From Vespula vulgaris (taxonomy: Eukaryota; Arthropoda; Insecta; Hymenoptera; Vespidae), in the NCBI RefSeq assembly GCF_905475345.1, contig NC_066592.1, positions 1,990,001 to 2,054,000 on the forward strand: DNA of 64,000 bases, written 5' to 3'. Position 1 is the stretch's first letter, and the number at the start of each line of letters is the position of its first letter. The translations under genes and the position numbers were made by a program. Positions 33,360 to 44,890 of the stretch are shown piece by piece. The notes below the pieces were generated by a model. That model had not been told where the DNA came from, ran no database searches, and saw only the letters and a list, made by a program, of their open reading frames with translations.

Positions 33360-35552
33360 TTTTCTTTACGTCTTCACTTGATAAATTCTAATTATAAGTT
33401 AATGTATTTTTGTTCTCGAAAATTTTTTTTGATTACTCGCATATATTTTTAAAACGAATGACGATGACTATAAAAATTTTTGTTTTCTCATCGTATTAAG
33501 TTTTATTTTGGATGAAGAAAAAAAAAATAAGAAAAGAAAAGGTAGAAATGTTTGGATTATTCAGGATTATAAGCAAAAATGAAAGAAGAAATAATTATTT
33601 GAAGGTTTCCCTTTAAATATTTTAAATTCTAAATAATATTATCTATGACGGATAACAATGCAAATAAAATTGCATGTAATTCTATTGATATGCAATTCGA
33701 TGACTGAGTCACTCAACCTTTTTAACGATAAACGAAAACTTAAGAATAATTATCGTCAGATAAATAACATTTTATCGACTCATAATAGGATGCATAAATA
33801 GCAATATTGACGTATTTTATTTCCTTCTTATTTCATTTTTTTTTTTTTTTTTTTTTTTTACGAACGAAGGCTCGACGCTTCTCGTCGAAAATAAAAGAAA
33901 AGAAAAGAAAAAAGAAAAATGAATTTCATTTGAAAAATTTCGAGTTCAATTAAAGCCAATCGATGAATTTCGTACGATCGGTTTTATATTTTTTTATAAC
34001 CTTATTTATTTATTTATTCATTTTTCTTTTCTTTTTTCTGTACTCGTCGGATCAAAACTATTTAGATGATTTTAAAAGTTTAGTATAATTAGAAAGAAAA
34101 AAAAGAAAAAAGACCATTGTACCTTCTTCGTTCGTAATTTTACAACGTGAAAGAAAAAAGGAAAAAGAAAGAAAAAAAAGATCGAAATGTACGAAAAAAA
34201 AAGAGTAATTTGATTTGGAACAAATTGTCAAGGTACTTTTGAAACAATCTGTATTACTCGCGTTTCGTTGAAATATTCTCGTTCGCAATTTTTATTATAT
34301 TTCTTTTTACAAACATCCACGTAATCTCAAAGGAGATTATCATAACGATCTTGCGAATCTATAAAAAAAAAATCTATAAAAAGCTGTAATAACGAAGGGA
34401 TATTTTATAATATCAATCGATTCGAGAAACCTCGTTCAAGAATCTTTTACGTCAAAGCCCGACGTAATCATATTTATCGAATCCTTCGAGATAAACACAT
34501 GAGTACACATATTACTGTAGTAATCCTGGTTCATCCTATATTTTTATAAAAGATAATTTTCTTTATCCTTTTCTTTTTATTTTACTTTTTTTCTTTTTTC
34601 AGTGGTAACATCCAATTGTACTGTAATAATAACGTCAATAAACGAAAGTAAAGATTGTATTACGTTTATATTAAAACTCGTCGAATATAATTAATCAATT
34701 AATTATGATTTATATAAATAAAAAAAAATATTATTATTAATTTGTACAAATACATATATGCACGTGAGTAAATATATTCGAGAGATATGTTACCGAGAAT
34801 TATGATAGGTAACGAATGTATATATATGTATTTATGTATGTATGTATATATGTAAATTAATGATAATAATTTCTTTTATGTTACATAATGATAAAGATTG
34901 TCTAATCTATATATATATATATATATGAAATGTTTAAGATATATATTATATATAAGATATATGTGTGTGTATATAAATTAATGATATATTTATTATATAA
35001 TAATTAAGATCGTCTATTCTACAAATATAATGTTAACTAAGGATATGATATCAGTATACTAATCGACAACTTGGAAAACAAAAGGCTTTAGTTCGAGTTA
35101 GTTATGAATTTATAATTGAAAGTAGTAGTGGTAAATGGTAATGGTAATAGTGGTAATAATGGTGGTGATGGTGGTGGCGGTGATCGTGAATGGTGAAGGT
35201 ACTCTCGTTAGGTTTGCCAATTAATTAGTGGAATGAATTAGACGAAAGGAAAATGTTCCTTAGTCGTCGGTCAGAGAACTTCAGGTGCATTTCCTTTCTT
35301 TCTAATTAGTTCTAACGTTTAATAATCTTAAATGTAAGCGTTTGATAAGTGTCCTTCTTTCATTCTTTCTTTTTTCTATTATGGAAAATACAAAAAAGAA
35401 AAAAAGAACAGAAAAAGAAAAAAATTTCCAGACAGAGAAAATGAAGAATAATAAGAATAATCTTAAAACGTTTATCTTATCGATAAATTTCTTTTTCGAT
35501 GATTTTTCTTCTCGAATTGATTGATAATTCTTTACTTAATTAATAAAATCAT

Positions 35553-35608
35553 ATGAGAGAGAGAGAGAGAGGGGGGGGGGCAGAAAAAGAGAGGGAGAGA
35601 GAGAGAGC
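35553..35608. repeat. (GA)n with an internal run of ten G
   Basis: GA units lead into ten consecutive G at about 35571-35580, then GA/GGGA again. Pure purine apart from a single C. Confidence 0.9.
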
Positions 35609-35750
35609 AACAACAAAAACATTTTCGTAAGATAATCGAGTGACACGTGTTGATATGATAACAGATTAAAAACTCGTATCAATCTACGAGTCAACGCTAT
35701 CGTTGTTTTGGTAATTGGTAAAAAAAAAAAAAAAAAAAAGAAAGAAAAAG

Positions 35751-35796
<46 letters not shown>

Positions 35797-36055
35797 AAAA
35801 AAAATTAGAAAGAAAGAAAAAAGGAAAAGAAATTTGCTTCGAACAACAATCTAATAATAACGTTTCGCTCTTTCACTCTTTTGCGATTTTGCGTGCAAAT
35901 AATTCCGCGGTCTTATCGTATAAGAGATTGTAATTGAACTGCGAACCGCGACTTTCTTTTCTTTATCTATCCGTTGCTAAATTTACTTTCGCTTAATTTT
36001 TCCTTCTGAGAAAAAAAAAGTCTACTTGAACTCAATGCTTAACTCTCTCCATCAA

Positions 36056-36106
<51 letters not shown>

Positions 36107-36660
36107 TTATCTCTATCTCTCTATACGCGCACACACACATATATCAGCTAGACTAAAAAGTCTCGAAAACGATTAATAGTTTTTTAAAATAAGCTAAAAA
36201 CACTTTCAACACTCTGTATATACATAAAAAAACACAAATATATACGCGCGTATCACTATATACGAATTTATATACGTATAATCAATTTTGTAATGATGTT
36301 GAATAATTATGAAAAAAGAAAAAAAGAAAAAAGAAAAAAAGAGAAACATCCCTACAAAAAAAATTTGTCGCAATTTTTAATCTCTCGTTCAGAAACAATT
36401 TCGTAAAAAGCTTCCTGATCTAAATCTCTGTTTGTGGGAGTAACACGAAAGAGACAAAAGAGAGGAACGAGCGGAACAAAAAAAGAGAACTAAAAAAAAA
36501 AAACAAAATAATAAAAAAAAAAAAAAATAAATGAAAAAAGAAAACGTAAAGGAAAGAAACGAATAAAAGGCAGAAAGAGAGTATTGTGTATGTGTTTGTG
36601 TACATGAGAGAAAAAAAGAGAGAAAGAAAGAGAGAAAGAAAGAGAGAGACGGAGAGAGAA

Positions 36661-37686
36661 AAACATTTTTACTTTGACCTATAGAAAGAAGACGTCTCGC
36701 GAAGCGCGAGAATTACGAAAGCGAGCGCGGAAATGCGCCTTTTACATGCGAGCCCATTGTGTTTCCTCGTCTGCGATTACGCGTTCGCTTATGCAAACCA
36801 TCCAGGTCCGTTATTATCAGCGCTTACATGCACGTGATAAAAGTTCAAGGTACCGGATCTCCGTTTTCTATCAACGTGCACGCACCGAGTACACTCACAT
36901 ACATTTAACATATTAACATACATCTCGTAATATATGTTTATGTATGTATGTATGTATGTATGTATGTATGTATGTGTGTATGTATGTATGTATGTATGTA
37001 ATAAAGAAAGAAAGAAAGTAAACGATTGAGAAAACGAAATTTTTAAAAGTTCTATTTCGAACTCACGAAACTGAAATTTAAAGAAAGCCGGTAAGAAAGC
37101 AAACGAACAAACGTGAATTTTTGAAATTGAAAAAAAATATATAGATATATGTATATATATGTATGTATATAAAATTTTGTTCGCATAAAATTGGAATAAA
37201 ATGAAATACAAGCAAAAAATGTATTCTAAACTTTCTAAATTCAAGATAAAGGAATATACATACCAGGAAGATAAAAGATGTATTAATTCTCTTCCCGCGA
37301 AAGTTGAAACAAAGTAAAAGTAAAAACGTAAAAAAAAAAAAAAAAGAAAAGAAATGTATAATTCGAACTCGTGAAATTAGACACGAAAAAAAGCGAGGGG
37401 TATATACAGGTATGAGGAAAAAAAAAAGAGAGAAAGAAACAAACAAACAAACAAAAATTGCGAATTCTGTTCTCTCTAAATTGAAATGTAATAAAAAAGG
37501 TGGCCAGAAGAAAAAGAGAAAGGTATATTTTGATTTTAACGAAATTGGGAAAGTGAGATTCGAAAAATATTTTGCATCAACTTTTTCTCGTTCGCGTAGC
37601 AATTATTTTCTTTTTTTTCTTTTTTTTTTTTTTTTTTTTAACGAATCGACGCGACAAACTTTGCAGAGCGAGCAGGATAACAAAAA

Positions 37687-37719
<33 letters not shown>

Positions 37720-38088
37720 AGAGGAAAAAACCAGAAAAAAATTGAATTTTTTTTTTGAACTCACGAAATTGGGATAGAAAAAAAAAAAGTACTACGTACA
37801 CTTCCTCCCATGCGTGTCGTCGCCATATTCTTTTTTTTTGCTTTTCTTTTTTCTTTCTTTATTTTTTTTATAATGCATCAGCGTGGAGGCTGTGCGGAAA
37901 TTGTGCAAGATCGATCTCATATCAGCGAAATGCAGTTATACCGGAATGAAATGAAAACCGTTTACGTCCTTGGAACTTTTCCAAGCGTTCTCCGTTGCGT
38001 TGACATAGCGCGGAATACTGGGCGATAAAAGTCGAGCGACTCTCGTAAACAATGTTGCCAGCCTCGAAGACAATTTGTGATACATATG
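36661..38088. other. Non-coding interval: complex patch, TATG array and poly-A/T tracts
   Basis: 36661-36900 is complex and CpG-rich, with the perfect hairpin TCTCGCG-AAG-CGCGAGA at 36695-36711 and an 80-codon open frame of mixed composition that I cannot support as a gene. A TATG array (36935-36999) and A/T-runs follow, then a second complex patch at 37870-38085. Confidence 0.65.
36935..36999. repeat. (TATG)n tetranucleotide array
   Basis: About 16 TATG units with one TGTG change. Confidence 0.95.
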
Positions 38089-38480
38089 TATCTACGTATG
38101 TATATTCGAAAAAAAAAGAAAAAAATATATATATATGTACGAATGATCGAATTATTTTAATAATAATATATCTAGATATGTATATTCAGAAAAAAGAAAA
38201 AAATATATATATATACGAATGATCGAATTATTTTAATAATAATATATCTAGATATGTATATTCAGAAAAAAGAAAAAAATATATATATATACGAATGATC
38301 GAATTATTTTAATAATAATATATCTAGATATGTATATTCAGAAAAAAGAAAAAAAAATATATATATATACGAATGATCGAATTATTTTAATAATAATATA
38401 TCTACGTATGTATATTCAGAAAAATATATATATGTGTATATATATATATATATGAATGATTGAATTATTGTAATAATAAT
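38089..38480. repeat. Five-copy minisatellite, unit about 76-80 bp
   Basis: Copies begin with TCTA(G/C)(A/G)TATGTATATTC at 38091, 38171, 38247, 38323 and 38401. Each continues with an A-rich stretch, a short TA run, ACGAATGATCGAATTATTTT and AATAATAATATA. The second to fourth copies are almost identical, so part of the expansion is recent. The fifth is diverged in its TA part. Confidence 0.95.
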
Positions 38481-39970
38481 AAATATATTATGTAATAGCG
38501 AAGATTCGTTATTATATAATACATTTCTCGATGATCGATCGATCGATCGGTTTCGATCGATTGATTTACTTGCTTCCTCCTTTCTATTTCTTCTTTCACG
38601 ATCGACTATGTCTCACGAATTTATTCATTCTATTAAACGTATTATCCGAGTAATGAGTCAATTAAAGAAAAAAAAAAAAAAAAAGAGAGAGAGAGAGAGA
38701 AAAATGCATGATCGTTGATAAAACGAGGAAGAAAGAAAAGAAAAGGGAAAAGAAAGAATGAAAGTCAAAAAACACTCTGCAATCCGCACAAAGTATAAAC
38801 AAAATTGCCGAGTAATTAAGAGATTAATCGATCGCAAGTTCGTGGAAACTTAATTAGTCGAATAAATTATAGTCTCCTTAAACGATTCTAATCCGAAATA
38901 ATTAATTACTTCTTCGAATCTCTCGAATTGTAACAGAACGGTATTGATTATCTTCGACAAAAAAAAAAGATTAGAAAAAATAATAAAAAAGAAAATGGGA
39001 AAAAAAAGAAACAAGAAATTTATAGAAAATAAAATTTTCAAGTATTCTCCAATAAAGTTTAATAATCTGAATTATATATATATATAATTAATAAATAATG
39101 AATAAATAAGTAAATATAAAATAAAAATATTAAAATAAATATAAAATATGTACGCAAAATATATAAAAAAAGAAGAAAAAGAGAGAAAGAAGAAAAAAGA
39201 AAAAAAGAGAAAGACGACAAAAGATAAATAGATAGAAAAATAGATAGATGGATAAAGAAAAAAAAAAGGGAGAAAAAGAGAAAATATACGGGATAAGAAA
39301 GATGAAGAGGGATGATGCTCGAAGCTCGAAGGGTGATCGTAACGGGGTGGTATGGGTCGAGGGCGAAAGTGGCGACGCCGAACAAGTGGAGTGAAGAGAA
39401 GGGGTTGGGAGGAAGGGAGGGTGGGAGGAAGGAGTTGCAATGTCGGCTGGACGCCGGTGCAGTTCAAGGCCTCGGATTTCTCCCTCCTACTAACTCTCTC
39501 TTTCTCTCTCTGTCTCTCTCTCTCTCTCTGTCTCTCTCTCTCTCTGTCTCTCTCTCTCTTTCTCTGTAATATATATACATAATAGAATACGAAGCACGTT
39601 GGCACTTTTTCGTTCGTTCTTTCTTCTTTTGTAAAACTACTATCAGTATTATATTTTCTTACATATCGCAATGCACAAAGTAAACGCGATAATAATTACG
39701 ATATATGTATAATAGAGACTGCATTTATACATGGTGTTTTGAAAAGAAAAGAATAGAAAAGAAAAAGAAGGAATTTCTAATTGAATAGAATGAAATTGAA
39801 ACTAGATAAATGGTGTCGAATTAAATAGTATGTTTATGAGTAAAATCGAGCGGCGTTATTATATACGAGCGCACGTTTGTGTTTTATTTAATTTATAAAT
39901 AAAATATATGGAATTGTATGTATGTATGTAGCTTAAATCGATTTGATTTCTTTTTTTTTCTAACGTATAT

Positions 39971-40021
<51 letters not shown>

Positions 40022-40230
40022 ATTACGTATAAATAAATAAATAAATATATATATATATTTCAAAAGATTTTTACACAAATAATATCTCGTTAAAAAAATA
40101 TTATTAATTCAATATATCGCACGTATATATATAAAATATATATAACATATGAAATAATTCATTTCTTATTAAAAATTTGATTAGTCGTTTTCTTAAACAC
40201 CCAGTATAAAAGATACCAGTACGAGTTCGT
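38481..40230. other. Non-coding AT-rich interval
   Basis: It contains GATC repeats at 38530-38548, poly-A/GA at 38668-38700, A-rich sequence to 39300, a G-rich complex patch at 39300-39480, CT at 39497-39565 and TA at 39977-40018. No gene is supported. Confidence 0.75.
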
Positions 40231-40260
40231 GTAATGCAGTAGTTGACTGCACTATCGACC

Positions 40261-40346
40261 GTGCAACCGTTGCACCGACCGTCGCGGTGCCGTGACGTCA
40301 TCGTCACTAATGCCCGAGTTATATAAACCTCCATGCGTTCACGCGC

Positions 40347-40350
<4 letters not shown>
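40261..40350 (+). promoter_or_regulatory. Candidate promoter: palindromes, CRE and TATA box
   Basis: Within 70 bases are the palindrome GTGCAACCGTTGCAC (40261-40275), a full CRE TGACGTCA (40293-40300) and a TATA box TATATAAA (40320-40327). A start would be expected near 40350, where the sequence is pyrimidine-rich. Spacing of CRE and TATA (about 27 bases) is typical of inducible promoters. This is the best promoter candidate in the window. Confidence 0.5.
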
Positions 40351-40393
<43 letters not shown>

Positions 40394-40408
40394 ACTCACT
40401 CACTCACT
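40351..40408. repeat. (CT)n followed by (CACT)n
   Basis: About 19 CT units are followed by five CACT units. Confidence 0.95.
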
Positions 40409-40531
40409 TCGTTGCATCGTACTGCTTCGACCCCACCTCCAGTTACCCCCACTCCAAACATTTTCTAGCTAGGCACCAATGACCGGTCTCGAGAGTGCAG
40501 GATAAGGAGGTGCATGCACGAGAGCATGCAG
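40351..40531 (+). other. Candidate first exon with a consensus splice donor
   Basis: Downstream of the TATA box, a CT/CACT tract and about 130 bases of complex sequence end in GCATGCAG followed by GTAAGTATG, a near-perfect donor. ATGs at 40514 and 40526 are in frame with each other and open to the donor (M-H-E-S-M-Q), and an earlier ATG at 40479 opens a 9-codon frame. It may be an untranslated first exon. An acceptor-like CTATCTCAG lies at 41257-41265, but splicing there would give only a 20-codon frame, so the partner exon is unknown. Confidence 0.35.
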
Positions 40532-41347
40532 GTAAGTATGTACGTAAGTAACTAAGTAACGATGCAATTTATGTATTATGTCTTCACGAAACACGCTCTT
40601 AGATCGAATTCTCTATTATAATTCTAAGATCAGATATTAGATTTTCTAGATACAATTTATTATATTCCATCCAATCTACTCGCTCCGATGTTTCTTTTTT
40701 GTTTATCTTCTATATTAACCTATCGTAATAAATTATTCAACGAGAATCAATGTTTTGCAATAAGCTATAATAACAATAATAATAATAATAACAATAATTA
40801 TTATTATTAAAATCACTTTCTGATCAATCATTAATACGCAATCCTTAATCGAACTTAGTTATTGTTATTATTATTATTATTAAAAAAAAAAAACAAAAAA
40901 TGAAAAAAAACGAACAAAAAAAAAATAAAAACAGAAACTAAAAAAAGAAAGAGTAAATGAGCGGATAGACGAGATCAAAATTCCGTAAAAACTTTTGGGA
41001 TTAAAAAAAAAAAAAAGAAAAGAAAAAGTGTTTTGTCGCAGCAATCACGTGATTGTGATATATTAAAAAAAAAAAAAAAAAAAAAAGTACAAAAATATTA
41101 TTGCAAATGTCGACTTATTATTACAAATTCTCTATCCTTTTCTCGCTTTAACGAAGAGCAGTGTACCACTTGAACAAAGTCAGTCAGTCTTCCAGTATCT
41201 CTCTCTCTCTCTCTCTCTATGTGTGTGTAATTGGAGATGCGGTCTTTCGTCTCTACCTATCTCAGGTGTGCTGGAGTCTGAAGGGTTTAGTAACTGGCAT
41301 GGCTTCGTAGTAATGAATGACAATGTCGTGCCCGAGCGTACTCACTC

Positions 41348-41382
<35 letters not shown>

Positions 41383-41539
41383 GTCTTTCTCTATTCCTCT
41401 TATTCTCTATCTCTCTCTTTCTTTCTCTGTCTTTCACGATCTTCTCGAAGACGTTAGTCTCGCATATACGTAGAATCAAAAAACAGCAAAATAAAACAAA
41501 AAAAAATTATTCTTAATGATCTTCTCTTATGTTACAAAA

Positions 41540-41542
41540 GAA

Positions 41543-41617
<75 letters not shown>
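41540..41617. repeat. (GA)n microsatellite
   Basis: About 78 bases of GA with AAAG breaks, pure purine. Confidence 0.95.
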
Positions 41618-41620
<3 letters not shown>

Positions 41621-42169
41621 ACGATGTATTATACCGGGTGTAACATTTATCTGTAGCAATGATATATATGATATACGTATTTGAAAATTTGTCTTCGTTG
41701 ATATACAAATGATTGAATAGGTATACGATCGTAATATTCGTGTGAAAATAATTTTTTAAAAATCAATTATTATCCTAACCTTTTCTAACTCTTCGAACGA
41801 ATTTCTTTTTTATTCGTTTCTCTTTCTCTTTTTCTTTCTTTCTTTCTTTCTTTCTTTCCTTCCTTCTTCTGTACCTTTTTCTTTTTTTATACGCAAATCG
41901 TTTGCAAAGAAAACTTTACGCCGATTGAATTGCGTTATATCGATGTAATTATTATTATTGTTTTTCTTTCCTTACTTCTGTTTTTTATTTTTACACACAC
42001 GATGATATATCACGGATACAATATTATCGTTCGACGATAGAATTATTTTGTTATTTTTTTGATAATTCTCCTTCGAACCTTTCCTATACGAGAGGTTAAT
42101 TAATTAAAATTGGAGGTTAGGTTCGTAGAAGGTTTAACGATGAATTTTTATTTTTTTTTTTCATCTCGA

Positions 42170-42172
<3 letters not shown>

Positions 42173-42232
<60 letters not shown>
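42173..42232. repeat. (CT)n microsatellite, long and uninterrupted
   Basis: About 30 perfect CT units. Confidence 0.97.
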
Positions 42233-42235
<3 letters not shown>

Positions 42236-44189
42236 GAAATGAACTCAAGATTATAAATATTAAATAGAAATATAATTTGAAATTTCCCGCGCGAGATGAA
42301 ACACCAAAAGAAAGGATCGATGCTACTTACTATTTATAAATTCCTGTTGAGTATTAGAGTGGAATTAAAGGAAGAAGAAAACGAAGAATAAGAGCTAGGA
42401 AAATTGAGAAAGATAGAACTCGTTGTTTTACCAGGATCGTTATCGACGAATACGAGAAATCCAACTTCGAGTAATTAACGTTCGAGATTTATCGATGGTA
42501 GCTTTTTCGAGGACTACTCTCGAAGCACTTTAGAGAACGAACGACGTCGCGTTCAAGTGGGTTAGTACTTAGATTTGTTAATACGTTTCCATGAAACTGG
42601 CGGGAAAATTAAATACAAACTCGTTTCAAGAGAATCTTGTCGATCTCATTGAATTCGATGTAAATGCGTAATATCGTAAAGATGTAAGAAAATTGATTTT
42701 CTCCAAATTTTTTATCGAATAATTTATCGATATCGAATTGATGATTAGTGTATTTATAATAACGCGTAGATCGATATACTCAACATGTTCATTTATATAT
42801 ATATATATATCTATGTATGTATGTATGTATGTATGTATGTATGTAGTATTTTGATCGCTATTACATATGTTATTATTGTCTACATCATAATTGTATACCT
42901 TCAATAAATATTTTAGCTAACCTCCAAAATGTCGTGTTAAATAACTAACCTCGAAAATGTCTGGCAACGATAAATGTGAAATAATTGGCACATACACGGG
43001 CTACGATATTAATCGAGTATTTTTAATGAGCAGTTCAGTGAACGTTTGATACGGATATATATATATGTGTGTGTGTGTGTACGAGATAGTGTTGTAACGA
43101 AATGAGTGGAAAAAAATATTTCCTCTATAATATGATATACACAAGCCACGTGTTGTTAAGGCAATTAGTTGAAAAACGTTTCGAAAGCAAACGTGAATAT
43201 AAAAACGATAATGGTATCTTTATGTTACTTACCTTACGATATTCTCGAACTTCCTGAATTCTAATAAAACTTTGAATTTCACTCGAAAGTAGAACGAATA
43301 ATCGGAGGAAACGATATAATAAAAACGTGGTAAAACGTATAAAAAGTCAACGAACACGAAATGACGGATTCGATCGGTCTCACCGGCGCCATCTTGTATT
43401 ACATCGTTCAAATACGTAGATCAATTTACAACTTTTTCGAAAAATACTTTATACTTTCGAATAATCGTTACTACGAAAAAAAATTAATAAAATAATTCCT
43501 ATTATTTCGTGAAATGCACTGTGAACATTATTGTCCGATATTTTATTCTTCAAATTTTATGCATAAATTAATGCAGTTTGTATTATCGACGAGAATTAGA
43601 TGGTAGTGACATTATCGGTAAATATCAAATTTATAAGAATAATATTAGATATATTCAAAAGTATGAAACGTGGGTATGAATTTATAATTAAGCAATTATC
43701 GAATAATTCTATTGATAAGCAAACAAAATACCACCGGTTAACACAACGGTTGCTTGCGTTGTTTACAATAAAAAGAAAATTTTACAATGCAAGCAATATT
43801 GGTTGATTGATTCTCACTACGCGTGAGATTGCTGCTCATGGAAAGCCGTAATATAGAATAATTATTAATATGAGTACTGATATATTCAATTTCAAATCAT
43901 AATATTTGATTGAAAATGTTCATTTTCATAGAGCTTACAATTTGCGTCGATGAAGCAGATTTCTGTGTGTTCGACCGTCGGTGTTGCGATAGAAAATAAT
44001 TTTCATGAAATTTTTGAAGATAGAGCTACTACTTCTATCAACTGTTTTAAACAGAAATATTATTGTTAAAAATGTCATTAAAGAAAAAGCATAAAATATT
44101 TTTTCTAGTAATAAATTTCTACAAAAAAATAATATTATAGGAAATGCGAATATAGAAGGGAAAAATGATCAAGAAAAAAATCGAAAAAG

Positions 44190-44197
44190 AAAAAAAT
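44190..44197 (-). terminator. RNA polymerase III terminator of tRNA-Val
   Basis: Downstream of the tRNA-Val gene on the minus strand, after aaatgatcaat, comes a run of at least five T followed by further T-rich sequence. This is a standard pol III terminator about 12 nt past the gene. Confidence 0.8.
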
Positions 44198-44208
44198 ATT
44201 GATCATTT

Positions 44209-44280
44209 GTTTCCGCCCGGGATCGAACCGGGGACCTTGTGCGTGTGAAGCACACGTGATAACCACTACACTACGGAAAC
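44209..44280 (-). tRNA. tRNA-Val (anticodon CAC), intronless
   Basis: On the minus strand, 72 nt fold as a cloverleaf. The acceptor stem pairs GTTTCCG with CGGAAAC. The D arm holds TAGTGTAGTGGTTATCA (A box). The anticodon arm TGTGC-TTCACAC-GCACA gives anticodon CAC, and the T arm GGTTCGATCCC is the B box. The overall sequence closely follows animal tRNA-Val genes as I know them. The anticodon stem is fully paired and no intron is present. Confidence 0.97.
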
Positions 44281-44697
44281 AGTTGACAAGGATTCTTTAA
44301 TTTTAATTTATATACTCAAACTATTGATAAAAACTACAAGAAAATTACAAATACCTTAGCTAACAAAATATAACAAATTAAAAAAAAACTTAACATATAT
44401 ATTATTCGTTAGATATAGGCTCAAATTTTTCCAATAACATTAATCGATTATTTATATAAAAAATACATTATTAAAAATGAGATAAATTTTGGCAGAAATT
44501 CAAAAGTAATCGATTTATTCTTATTGTTCCTATATATATCAATGAAAATATTTTTATTAATGAAAATATTTATTCTCAATGAAAGGGAGAAATATATAGA
44601 AACGTAAGAATTAGAAAATCAATGAATACGATATATTTCTAATGAAAGTTTGAAAAGGATCATTGTTAAATGAAACTTTTGTGTATTTCATGATTTT

Positions 44698-44725
44698 TCC
44701 AATAATAATAATTATTATTATAGTA

Positions 44726-44779
<54 letters not shown>

Positions 44780-44815
44780 GTAATAATAATAATAATAATA
44801 GTAGTAGTAGTAGTA

Positions 44816-44890
<75 letters not shown>
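44698..44890. repeat. Long (AAT)n array with an internal (TAG)n segment
   Basis: About 190 bases of AAT units, broken by a TAGTAGTAGTAG segment near 44799-44815 and a few single changes. It is the longest trinucleotide array in the window. Confidence 0.96.

Larger units (their letters stand above)
30331..36660. other. Non-coding interval, mostly AT-rich
   Basis: Complex patches at 30900-31060, 31395-31650 and 32340-32700 alternate with repeats: GAC at 31055-31080, GA at 31116-31195, TA/GT at 31225-31342, ATC at 31800-31860, GTCGAC at 32575-32680, TA at 33050-33118, poly-T at 33345-33363 and 33838-33859, GA with a G10 run at 35553-35608, poly-A plus GA at 35720-35789, CT at 36055-36125 and GA at 36600-36660. 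No gene is supported. Confidence 0.75.
40532..44185. other. Non-coding interval with CT/GA arrays
   Basis: Poly-A runs near 40880-41090, a TCACGTGA palindrome at 41045-41052, CT at 41200-41218, a complex patch at 41225-41345, CT at 41347-41440, GA at 41540-41617, TTTC at 41833-41860, a 60-base CT array at 42173-42232, TATG at 42812-42846, and AT-rich unique sequence with a CAAGATGGCGCC word (minus strand) at 43385-43396. No gene is supported before the tRNA-Val gene. Confidence 0.75.

Noticed and set aside
36674..36916. 80-residue plus-strand frame of mixed composition
   Set aside because: The composition is plausible but very rich in Arg, Tyr and Ser, as expected for CpG-rich unique DNA. 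There is no domain, no splice context and no clear start. It is kept only as part of a complex patch.
41223..41516. Plus-strand frame around an acceptor-like CTATCTCAG at 41265
   Set aside because: The non-repeat part is about 40 codons and then becomes a CT microsatellite. Joined to the donor at 40531 it stops after 20 codons. It remains possible as a non-coding exon only.
43600..43806. 68-residue AT-rich frame
   Set aside because: Composition follows the local AT bias (Ile, Asn, Lys, Tyr). There is no motif.
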